12,470 nt of DNA from Bacteroidota bacterium (GTDB lineage Bacteria; Bacteroidota; Bacteroidia; Chitinophagales; Saprospiraceae). The DNA lies in the NCBI GenBank assembly GCA_024280135.1, contig JAJRQS010000052.1, forward strand, positions 1-12,470. The letters run 5' to 3'. Of the stretch, positions 5,692 through 12,470 are shown piece after piece. The notes beneath the pieces are model-generated. The model saw only the letters and a program-made list of their open reading frames with translations, made no database searches and had not been told where the DNA came from. The number at the start of each line of letters is the position of its first letter. The stretch's first letter is position 1. The position numbers and the translations under genes are program-made.

Positions 5692-6819
5692 ATGTGGTTT
5701 AATAGGCATTATCAAAATTCAGAGTCCTTTTTTAAAAAAGGCAAAGTGACCGTATTTTATGGGGCAAGGAGAGTGGGCAAAACTTCTCTAATTAATAAAA
5801 TGCTAGAAGGTGCATCAGGTAATATATATCGGGGGGTAGGAGATGACAGAAATTTGCAAGATATTTTTGTTCGTCCAACTCGGACTAGTATTCTGACAGT
5901 CTTCAAAGGGTTTGATATCGTTTATATTGATGAGGCGCAAGAAATTCCAAATATCGGTTTGGGTATGAAAATCTTGATTGACGAATCACCAGAACTAATA
6001 GTTATCATTACGGGTTCTTCCTCCTTTAACTTGGCAGGAGAAATAGGAGAGCCGCTGACAGGTCGGCAATTTATATATCCTTTGTACCCGATTTCTGTTT
6101 TGGAATTGGTGCAAGACATTGGAGGAATGTCTGTCATTGAAAGGTTGGATGATTTGCTTATCTATGGTTCTTATCCTGAGGTTTTACTTGCGCAAAATAA
6201 GAATGAAAAAATAAAATATCTAACAAACCTAAGAGATTCGTATTTGTTGAAAGATATATTAATGCTGGATGGAATTAAAAATTCTTCAGTCATTTTTGGA
6301 TTATTAAAATCTATTGCCTATCAAATTGGGCACGAAGTTTCTTTAAATGAATTATCTAGAACACATGGTATTGCGAAACAGACGGTGGCAAAGTATCTGG
6401 ACTTATTAGAGAAAACATTTGTGCTTAAAAAAGTGGGAGGGTTTTCTAGAAACTTGCGTAAAGAAGTGACAAAATCCAATCGATATTATTTTTATGATAT
6501 TGGTGTTCGAAATGCAATTATTAATAATTTTAATCCCATAGAGAACAGAAATGACATTGGGATGCTTTGGGAAAATTTCCTATTTATGGAAAGAATGAAA
6601 AAACAATCTTATCTCCCCATTCATGCTAACAATTACTTTTGGAGAACCTATGACCAAAAAGAAATTGATTTAGTGGAAGAGAGAGACGGACGTTTGTTTG
6701 GTTTTGAATTTAAATATAAAAACAAAAAAGCTAAAGCGCCAAAACTATGGCTAAAAACATACAAGGAGGCGGATTGGACTTTAATAACTAAGAATAATTT
6801 TTTGGAATTTGTTTCTTGA
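5692..6819 (+). CDS. AAA_14/DUF4143 family ATPase
   Basis: The 375-residue protein has an N-terminal AAA_14-type P-loop domain. Walker A is GARRVGKTS (24-32, Lys30), Walker B is VYIDEA (Asp80, Glu81), and a sensor-like strand VIITGSSSFNL follows. A winged-helix-like segment comes next (LNELSRTHGIAKQTVAKYLD, ending in a helix with LLEKTFVL). The C-terminal DUF4143 region has a pattern resembling the PD-(D/E)xK nuclease fold: ENF with Glu294, EIDLV with Asp326, and FEFKY with Glu339 and Lys341. The family is widespread and often multi-copy in Bacteroidota and archaea; its cellular role is not established. The ATG at 5692 is chosen because Walker A falls at the usual distance and the upstream in-frame TTG is inside the promoter. 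The gene looks AT-richer than murA: hand counts of single 60-base rows gave 22, 27 and 33% GC against 43% in murA. That would fit accessory or transferred DNA. It stands alone, behind a repeat array. Confidence 0.88.
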   Translation: MWFNRHYQNSESFFKKGKVTVFYGARRVGKTSLINKMLEGASGNIYRGVGDDRNLQDIFVRPTRTSILTVFKGFDIVYIDEAQEIPNIGLGMKILIDESPELIVIITGSSSFNLAGEIGEPLTGRQFIYPLYPISVLELVQDIGGMSVIERLDDLLIYGSYPEVLLAQNKNEKIKYLTNLRDSYLLKDILMLDGIKNSSVIFGLLKSIAYQIGHEVSLNELSRTHGIAKQTVAKYLDLLEKTFVLKKVGGFSRNLRKEVTKSNRYYFYDIGVRNAIINNFNPIENRNDIGMLWENFLFMERMKKQSYLPIHANNYFWRTYDQKEIDLVEERDGRLFGFEFKYKNKKAKAPKLWLKTYKEADWTLITKNNFLEFVS

Positions 6820-6862
6820 TTGCTAGAAAGTAAAATTGATTTTCTTACCGAATTTTTTCTTC

Positions 6863-8971
6863 TTAAGCGTCCATCAACTTGTCTATAATATCTTTACCAG
6901 CTTGCGCAATTTTAGTCCCAGGTCCAAAGATGCCAGCCACCCCTTTTTCCGTAAGGAAGGCATAATCTTGCTGTGGAATAATACCCCCAACAATCACCAA
7001 AATATCTTCACGCCCTATCTCTTTCAAAGCCTGAATGGTGTCAGGAACAAGCGTCTTGTGCCCAGCAGCCATCGACGAAATACCTACTACGTGTACATCA
7101 TTTTCGGCAGCTTGCTTGGCTGCTTCTTTTGGGGTTTGAAATAACGGGCCAATATCAACATCAAACCCAATATCCGCAAATCCAGTAGCAATGACCCGAG
7201 CCCCACGGTCATGGCCATCTTGGCCGAGTTTAGCAATTAAGATACGCGGTCGGCGACCTTGCTTTTTTTCAAAAAGAGTAACCCCTTTTTGAACTTCAAT
7301 AAATAATTTGTCTTGTTTCATGGCTTGGGAATAAATACCGCTAATGGCTTGAGTATGAGCAGTATATCTTTTAAAATGCTTTTCCATAGCGGAGGTGATT
7401 TCTCCTAGTGTAGCCCGAGCACGCGCGGCCTCAATAGCTATTTCTAACAGGTTTCCTTTTCCTGACTGAGCCGCTTTTTCTAGGTTTTTCAAGGCCGCTT
7501 CGACATCGGATTGATTGCGTTTTGATTTGACTTCTTGGATGCGTGCAATTTGAGATTCACGCACTTCATCATTGTCAATCGCTAGAATGTCAATTTGTTT
7601 TTTGTCATCCGTTTTAAAAATATTAACCCCTACGATTTTAGTTTCACCACTATCAATCCCACCTTGCTTTCGTGCCGCAGCTTCTTCAATACGCATTTTG
7701 GGAATACCCGCCTCGATTGCTTTTGCCATGCCCCCAAGGGATTCAATTTCCTCTAGGTGCTTCCAGACTTTTTCGATCAAGTCATTAGTTAAAGACTCTA
7801 CATAATAAGAACCAGCCCAAGGATCTACGGCATCGATAATACCCGTTTCTTTTTGTAATATTAATTGAGTCTCTCGGGCAATTTTTGCTGAAAAGTCTGT
7901 CGGTAACGCAATCGCTTCATCTAAGGAATTAGTATGTAAACTTTGCGTACCACCATAAATGGCAGCCATCGCCTCAATAGTTGTTCGTGTAATATTATTA
8001 AAAGGATCTTGTTCTGTCAAGCTGTACCCAGAGGTTTGGCTATGGGTACGCAAAGACATGGATTTTGTCTTTTTAGGATTAAATTGCTTGACTATTTGTG
8101 CCCAGATAACTCTAGCCGCACGCATCTTGGCAATCTCCATAAAGAAGTTCATCCCAATACCCCAAAAGAAAGAAAGACGTGGCGCAAAGTCATCAATCTT
8201 TAATCCTGCCTTTAATCCAGTTCGTATATATTCTAATCCATCTGCCAATGTATAGGCCATTTCAATATCCGCTGGCGCACCTGCTTCATGCATGTGATAG
8301 CCACTAATACTTATCGAGTTGAAGCTAGGCATCTGCTTAGAAGTAAAATCAAAAATATCGCCAATGATACGCATCGAAGGAGCAGGAGGATAGATATAAG
8401 TATTACGAACCATGAATTCTTTCAGAATATCATTTTGGATAGTACCAGTTAGTTGCTTACGCGAAACACCACTTTCCTCAGCCGCTACAATAAAAAATGC
8501 CATAATCGGAATGACCGCCCCATTCATGGTCATAGAAACGGACATCTTATCTAGGGGTATCCCATCAAAGAGGACTTTCATATCTTCCACGGTATCAATG
8601 GCTACACCTGCTTGACCCACATCACCCGACACACGTTCATGATCCGAATCGTACCCACGATGCGTTGCTAAATCAAATGCAACAGACAATCCTTTTTGGC
8701 CAGCAGCTAAATTGCGACGATAAAAGGCATTGCTTTTTGCAGCGGTCGAAAAACCTGCATATTGTCGTATCGTCCATGGGCGACCGAGATACATAGTCGC
8801 ATAAGGACCACCCAAATAGGGTGGTGTCCCAGCCACAAAGCCTAGGTGACCGATTCCTTTGAGATCAGTCGCTTCATAATAAGATCGAATCTTAATTTGC
8901 TCTGCGGAATCCCATATTCGCTTGACTCCTTTCGGAGAAAAAGGTAGTCTATCTGTTTTTGATGATTTCAT
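6863..8971 (-). CDS. scpA: Methylmalonyl-CoA mutase, catalytic (large) subunit
   Basis: This adenosylcobalamin enzyme interconverts (R)-methylmalonyl-CoA and succinyl-CoA, linking propionate and branched-chain or odd-chain acid metabolism to the TCA cycle (also called MutB/McmA). From the ATG at 8971 it is 702 residues, normal for the catalytic subunit. The TIM-barrel domain shows [19 protein letters not shown] with the radical-cage Tyr at Y61, [34 protein letters not shown] with Y225/H226, and [11 protein letters not shown]. The C-terminal cobalamin-binding domain has DGHDRG, with the cobalt-ligating His at H587. All expected catalytic features seem present. The frame stays open to an ATG at 9025, but those 18 extra residues ([10 protein letters not shown]...) are unlike the family and a -7 promoter box lies between, so 8971 is preferred. 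No small-subunit (mutA) gene or MeaB chaperone gene is adjacent. It is convergent with the ATPase gene (43-bp gap). Confidence 0.95.
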   Translation of the reverse strand: MKSSKTDRLPFSPKGVKRIWDSAEQIKIRSYYEATDLKGIGHLGFVAGTPPYLGGPYATMYLGRPWTIRQYAGFSTAAKSNAFYRRNLAAGQKGLSVAFDLATHRGYDSDHERVSGDVGQAGVAIDTVEDMKVLFDGIPLDKMSVSMTMNGAVIPIMAFFIVAAEESGVSRKQLTGTIQNDILKEFMVRNTYIYPPAPSMRIIGDIFDFTSKQMPSFNSISISGYHMHEAGAPADIEMAYTLADGLEYIRTGLKAGLKIDDFAPRLSFFWGIGMNFFMEIAKMRAARVIWAQIVKQFNPKKTKSMSLRTHSQTSGYSLTEQDPFNNITRTTIEAMAAIYGGTQSLHTNSLDEAIALPTDFSAKIARETQLILQKETGIIDAVDPWAGSYYVESLTNDLIEKVWKHLEEIESLGGMAKAIEAGIPKMRIEEAAARKQGGIDSGETKIVGVNIFKTDDKKQIDILAIDNDEVRESQIARIQEVKSKRNQSDVEAALKNLEKAAQSGKGNLLEIAIEAARARATLGEITSAMEKHFKRYTAHTQAISGIYSQAMKQDKLFIEVQKGVTLFEKKQGRRPRILIAKLGQDGHDRGARVIATGFADIGFDVDIGPLFQTPKEAAKQAAENDVHVVGISSMAAGHKTLVPDTIQALKEIGREDILVIVGGIIPQQDYAFLTEKGVAGIFGPGTKIAQAGKDIIDKLMDA

Positions 8972-8975
8972 TAGA

Positions 8976-8983
8976 CAAATATA
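8976..8983 (-). promoter_or_regulatory. -7 promoter box immediately before scpA
   Basis: On the minus strand TATATTTG matches the TAnnTTTG consensus fully and ends 4 nt before the ATG at 8971. Transcription from it would begin at or very near the start codon, giving a leaderless or nearly leaderless mRNA. The -33 region is not convincing, so this could be coincidence in AT-rich DNA. Confidence 0.4.
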
Positions 8984-9070
8984 GGGCTTTTGTTGGAAGT
9001 AAGAAGGACAGTATCGCGCGTGCATACTACCAAAGCCAGTCTGTTGTCGCAGACTTCAACGATTTTCCCT

Positions 9071-9078
9071 TACTTTTG
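9071..9078 (+). promoter_or_regulatory. -7 promoter box of the CYTH operon
   Basis: TACTTTTG is a full match to TAnnTTTG and lies 20 nt before the ATG at 9099. A TTG at 9044-9046 is a possible -33 element but at 24 bp, longer than usual. It drives away from scpA, making 8972-9098 a divergent promoter region. Confidence 0.45.
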
Positions 9079-9098
9079 TGTAAACCAATACTTGTACG

Positions 9099-9563
9099 AT
9101 GGCAATTGAAATAGAAAGAAAGTTTTTACTAAAAAACAATAAATGTCTAGAAGGTGTCAAAGGGCAAGTCCTGAAACAGGGGTATTTGAATCTTGACAAA
9201 GAGCGAACCGTTCGGATAAGAATAATAGGAGATAAAGCATTTTTGACCATTAAAGGATCTACGGTTAACATTACGAGAAAAGAGTTTGAATATGAGATTC
9301 CTTTAAATGATGGGATATCCCTTTTGGAATTATGTCATCGACCGATTATTGAAAAGACAAGATATAACATAGAATTTGAGAGTCACCTTTGGGAGGTCGA
9401 TGTTTTTGAAGGCGAGAATAAAGGCTTAGTTGTTGCGGAGATTGAGTTGTCAGAAGAAAATGAATCTTTTCAAATGCCAGATTGGATTGGGAAGGAAGTT
9501 TCTGATGATGTTCGATACTACAATGCAAATTTAATTCTAAAACCATATAAAAACTGGGCATGA
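9099..9563 (+). CDS. CYTH domain (triphosphate tunnel metalloenzyme) protein
   Basis: The 154-residue protein opens with the signature ExExK motif as EIERK (residues 4-8), which in this superfamily coordinates the divalent metal and the triphosphate. Alternating charged strands follow, as expected for the tunnel barrel: RTVRIRI, AFLTIKG, KEFEYEIP, EKTRYNIEF, WEVDVFEG, VAEIELS and a C-terminal RYYNANLILK. The length fits a stand-alone short bacterial CYTH enzyme with no CHAD domain. Studied short bacterial members are mostly inorganic triphosphatases, with adenylate cyclase or thiamine-triphosphatase activity in other branches, so hydrolysis of tripolyphosphate is the most likely but unproven activity. 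It is cytoplasmic. It is the first gene of a two-gene unit; its TGA overlaps the next ATG (ATGA), implying translational coupling. It is divergent from scpA. Confidence 0.9.
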   Translation: MAIEIERKFLLKNNKCLEGVKGQVLKQGYLNLDKERTVRIRIIGDKAFLTIKGSTVNITRKEFEYEIPLNDGISLLELCHRPIIEKTRYNIEFESHLWEVDVFEGENKGLVVAEIELSEENESFQMPDWIGKEVSDDVRYYNANLILKPYKNWA

Positions 9564-10132
9564 CAATCTACACGAAAGAATTTATTGAAGGGGTTGACCA
9601 AGTATTGAATAGCAATACTTTTCTTCTAGAAGCTATTATTAGTTATAATGATAGTAAGCAAGCAACAGCCGATATGACTGTTTTTGCGGAGTCAGGAGAT
9701 ATAGAAAAACAAATAATTAAGCAAGATGCGGAAAGATGGGGTAACTATTCCGTAAGTCAACGAAAAGGAAAAATGGTGAAGCCAAATCCAATACTCAACT
9801 TGACAGTATTAGCTGAAGCAGATGCCCTTCTCTATTTGCGTTCTATGCTGACGGTAGAAAAAACCATTGGTAAATTTTGGAGCCCATACAGTAAGGCGAT
9901 GGAAAGGTCAAAAGCAGATGCAATATTAGAAGCATTTATTTGGGAGTTGACCCTAGGGCAGAAATGGAAGTTTTATACCTTAAATATTGATTTTTGTTAT
10001 GCCTATGGAGACAAATCAAGTAAAGTTAAGATTCTTCATTATTTTGAAGATGAGTACAGTTCTAATAGTGCGAGTCTGATCGTAAGAGAAGACAATAAAG
10101 CTTTTTTGTTATTGACAAATGGAAGAGATTAA
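9560..10132 (+). CDS. Hypothetical protein, translationally coupled to the CYTH gene
   Basis: I do not recognise this 190-residue protein. It has no signal peptide or membrane segment and is probably soluble and cytoplasmic, with mixed alpha/beta character. The middle is helical (NLTVLAEADALLYLRSMLTV, then KAMERSKADAILEAFIWELT) and the C-terminal half alternates strands (WKFYTLNIDFCYAYGDKS, SKVKILHYF, ASLIVRED, KAFLLLTNG). Trp/Tyr/Phe-rich patches such as RWGNYSV and KFWSPYSK might form a binding surface. The start is fixed by the ATGA overlap with the CYTH stop, which suggests the two products act together or at fixed stoichiometry. It may be a substrate-side or regulatory partner of the triphosphatase, which is inference only. 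Codon and base composition look like the neighbours. Its stop lies 16 bp from the end of convergent thrA, leaving no room for a separate terminator. Confidence 0.7.
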   Translation: MTIYTKEFIEGVDQVLNSNTFLLEAIISYNDSKQATADMTVFAESGDIEKQIIKQDAERWGNYSVSQRKGKMVKPNPILNLTVLAEADALLYLRSMLTVEKTIGKFWSPYSKAMERSKADAILEAFIWELTLGQKWKFYTLNIDFCYAYGDKSSKVKILHYFEDEYSSNSASLIVREDNKAFLLLTNGRD

Positions 10133-10148
10133 AAATTTGAAGAGATGG

Positions 10149-12470
10149 TCACCCAATATCGGACATCAGTCCGACAATCTCTGCAAATACCCCAGCAGCC
10201 GTCACAGAAGCACCAGCACCAGGTCCTCGAACGACCAATGGATATGGAGAATATCGCCGTGAAGTAATCGCAATCATGTTATCCCCGCCTTGCAAAGCAT
10301 AAAATGGGCTTGTATTATCAACGGCTTGTAGCCCAATGTGACAAATACCATCTTCTAGTTTGGCGATCATACGCAATACCTTTCCTTGGTCACTAGCTTT
10401 TTTACGCAAGTTTTCAAAGAAATCATTTGAACTTTCTAATGCTTCAAAGAATGAATCTACATCAGGTGCATGGCTACAGATTGGTGGCAAAACAGGATCT
10501 ATAATTACATCAGATAATTCTACCTTCAATCCAATCTCCCTAGCCAAAATCACGATCTTGCGGGCCACATCTTTACCACTCAAATCAATTCGTGGATCGG
10601 GCTCTGTAAATCCTTTTTCTTTGGCTTCTTTGACTACATCACTAAATTTTACCCCTTCCGTAAAAGCCCCAAATATAAAGGACAGTGTACCCGAAAGCAC
10701 CCCTTCTATTTTTAATACTTGGTCACCAGATCTAACCAAATCTTGAATAGAAGAAATAATAGGCAAGCCTGCACCCACATTGGTCTCGTACTTATAGGCA
10801 GCATGATGTTGTTTGGCTAGTTTTTTTAATCGACTATATTGCAAATACCCCGAAGAAGCTGCAATCTTATTGGGCGTTGAAATAGAAATACTTTTTTCTA
10901 AAATACTTTCGTAAAAAAGAGGAATATGTTCATTGGCGGTGGCATCCACAAAAATGGAATTGCGTAAATTAAAATCGCCCATCCTTTTGACAAAAGTAGG
11001 CATATCCATCGATTCTCCTTTCGATAAAAGTTCAGCATAATTATCAAAAGAAATTCCTTTTTCGGCAAAGTACATCTGACGGCTGTTTGCCAAACCAATC
11101 AAAGATATTTCTATTTGATGCGTTTTACGAAGTGTTTCATTTTGTTGGCTGATTTGCTGAAGTAGTTTTTTTCCGACCAACCCAACGCCAACTAAAAATA
11201 AATGAATCTGCGTTATACTATCAGAAAAGAAGGTTTCGTGTACGGCATTCAAAGCTTTCTTTTCATCTGATTTGTGTATGACTACTGATATTATCAATTC
11301 GGAAGATCCTTGGGCAATCGCGACTACATTTACACCATTTGCACCCAATGCTTTAAATAAAGTCCCTGAAATATTATGTCTTATTTTGATGCTTTCGCCA
11401 ATAATAGCCATAATGCAAAGGTCCTTTTCAACCTTGATGGGTTCTACTTTTTTTTGCGCAAGCTCAATCTCAAAGGCAGCTTCTACTAAATTTAAAGCTT
11501 TGTCAGACTCTTGAGGCGTTACCGCAAAAGAAATGGAATGCTCTGATGAGCCTTGAGTTATCATAATAATGTTAACACCACCTTGTGCCAAACAATTGAA
11601 AAGTCTAGCCGCAAAACCAGGCACGCCCACCATGCCACTACCTCTTAATGTGAGTAGCACCACTTGTCCAATAGACGCCATGCCCGTAATCATATTATTA
11701 TTATTACTTTGTCTAGTGGCACTTATCTTTGTTCCCTCAAAATCTGGCTCAAAAGTATTTCGAATATAAATCGGAATATCCGCTTGAAGTGCGGGCTGAA
11801 TGGTCGGCGGATAAATAACTTTAGCCCCAAAATGGGACATCTCCATCGCCTCTGCATAAGTGACTTCTGGCAAGGTATGCGCATCTTTGACTGCACGTGG
11901 ATCGGCAGTCAATATGCCATTTACATCCGTCCAGATTTCAATTCTTTCTGCTTCCAAGGCCGCCCCAAACAAGGCAGCAGTATAGTCAGATCCGCCACGA
12001 CCCAAAGTAGTTGTAATGCCTGCTGAATTGGCACCGATAAAACCGGTAATGACAGCTAGCCCTGGATGGTTGTCAAACCAATTTTTAATACGACTATTGG
12101 ATTCTTTTATGTTCACCTGCGCTTGCCCAAATTGGTCGTCAGTTAAAATAACTTTTCGAGCATCTAAGTAATTGGCAGGAATGCCTTCTTGTGTCAAAAA
12201 TTGAGCAATAATAAAAGCAGAATTCCGCTCTCCAAAGCTCACAATGTAGTCTTTTGTTCTAGGCGTTAATTCCTGAATAGCATGAATGGCACGAAGTACA
12301 TTGAGTAAATTGTCAAACCGAGTATTAAGCTTCTCTTGTGTGATGTCAAAAAATGAACCTGTTAATATATCGGCAATAGTGTCAAAATGCCTTTGCTTTA
12401 AAGTAGTCCATTGAGATTCAAAAATTGCCTTACCCGAAGCCGCCGAATGGGCCATTTCTAATAGCTTATC
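10149..12470 (-). CDS. thrA: Bifunctional aspartokinase/homoserine dehydrogenase (N-terminus outside window)
   Basis: ThrA catalyses two steps of the aspartate pathway: phosphorylation of aspartate, and reduction of aspartate semialdehyde to homoserine. The frame is open to the window edge at 12470, so the first ~50-60 residues, including the kinase KFGGTS motif, are missing; 773 residues are seen. The kinase domain shows TTTLGRGGSDYTAALFGAAL, WTDVNGILTADPR and MEMSHFGAKVIYPPTI. Two ACT-type regulatory segments follow (GMVGVPGFAARLF...ITQGSSEHSISF; HNISGTLFKAL...IAQGSSELIISV), consistent with amino acid (probably threonine) feedback. The dehydrogenase part has the NAD(P)-binding LVGVGLVGKKL (about 11170-11195), then GAGLPIISSIQDL, GVLSGTLSFIFG and FTEPDPRIDLSGKDVARKI. 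Both active sites look intact. No thrB or thrC follows it: a convergent unrelated gene ends 16 bp away. An ATG at 12455 is internal, not the start. Confidence 0.95.
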   Translation of the reverse strand, partial: DKLLEMAHSAASGKAIFESQWTTLKQRHFDTIADILTGSFFDITQEKLNTRFDNLLNVLRAIHAIQELTPRTKDYIVSFGERNSAFIIAQFLTQEGIPANYLDARKVILTDDQFGQAQVNIKESNSRIKNWFDNHPGLAVITGFIGANSAGITTTLGRGGSDYTAALFGAALEAERIEIWTDVNGILTADPRAVKDAHTLPEVTYAEAMEMSHFGAKVIYPPTIQPALQADIPIYIRNTFEPDFEGTKISATRQSNNNNMITGMASIGQVVLLTLRGSGMVGVPGFAARLFNCLAQGGVNIIMITQGSSEHSISFAVTPQESDKALNLVEAAFEIELAQKKVEPIKVEKDLCIMAIIGESIKIRHNISGTLFKALGANGVNVVAIAQGSSELIISVVIHKSDEKKALNAVHETFFSDSITQIHLFLVGVGLVGKKLLQQISQQNETLRKTHQIEISLIGLANSRQMYFAEKGISFDNYAELLSKGESMDMPTFVKRMGDFNLRNSIFVDATANEHIPLFYESILEKSISISTPNKIAASSGYLQYSRLKKLAKQHHAAYKYETNVGAGLPIISSIQDLVRSGDQVLKIEGVLSGTLSFIFGAFTEGVKFSDVVKEAKEKGFTEPDPRIDLSGKDVARKIVILAREIGLKVELSDVIIDPVLPPICSHAPDVDSFFEALESSNDFFENLRKKASDQGKVLRMIAKLEDGICHIGLQAVDNTSPFYALQGGDNMIAITSRRYSPYPLVVRGPGAGASVTAAGVFAEIVGLMSDIG

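Noticed and set aside
6820..6862. Possible bidirectional terminator between the convergent ATPase and scpA genes
   Set aside because: The T-rich gap contains only imperfect A/T complementarity, with no stable stem that I can support.
6836..7144. Plus-strand ORF of 102 codons
   Set aside because: It is antisense to the conserved cobalamin-binding end of scpA and has no recognisable protein features.
8972..9025. N-terminal extension of scpA by 18 codons
   Set aside because: The residues do not resemble the family N-terminus and the stretch contains the -7 promoter box.
10159..10174. 6-bp stem TCGGAC/GTCCGA near the thrA end
   Set aside because: It lies inside thrA coding sequence encoding conserved terminal residues and has no following T run.

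Overview
The window looks like chromosomal DNA of a member of the Bacteroidota, plausibly a Saprospiraceae-type environmental bacterium. Three things suggest this. Two secreted proteins end in type IX secretion (T9SS) sorting domains. Several genes are preceded by TAnnTTTG -7 promoter boxes with little or no Shine-Dalgarno sequence. MurA carries Asp in place of the usual catalytic Cys. The genus cannot be fixed from sequence alone.

Layout, left to right. Bases 2-3045 hold two plus-strand genes for surface or secreted proteins. The first lacks its N-terminus at the window edge and combines a beta-helix-like region, a helical region and a T9SS domain. The second has a signal peptide, a repetitive beta-rich body and a T9SS domain. 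A perfect 10-bp hairpin with a short T run lies between them. The gap 3046-3333 holds a near-palindrome and a 9-10-bp periodic repeat. A small basic and proline-rich protein of unknown function follows (3334-3990), then another gap with a tandem 8-mer and a promoter, then murA (4223-5536). A striking array of three 32-bp-spaced dyad repeats (5566-5656) sits on the promoter of an AAA_14/DUF4143 ATPase gene (5692-6819).

The right half is mostly housekeeping. The catalytic subunit of methylmalonyl-CoA mutase is on the minus strand (6863-8971), convergent with the ATPase gene. Divergent from it is a two-gene plus-strand operon: a CYTH triphosphate tunnel enzyme (9099-9563) and an unrecognised 190-aa protein, overlapping by ATGA. 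That operon runs convergently, with a 16-bp gap, into thrA (bifunctional aspartokinase/homoserine dehydrogenase, minus strand), whose N-terminus lies beyond the window.

The genes do not form one pathway. They cover cell-surface display, peptidoglycan precursor synthesis, propionate/succinate interconversion and aspartate-family amino acid synthesis. I see no tRNA, rRNA, CRISPR array, transposase or phage gene. The parts least explained by known families are the 32-bp repeat array in front of the DUF4143 ATPase, the CYTH plus unknown-protein operon, and the short periodic repeats in the two gaps flanking the 3334-3990 gene.
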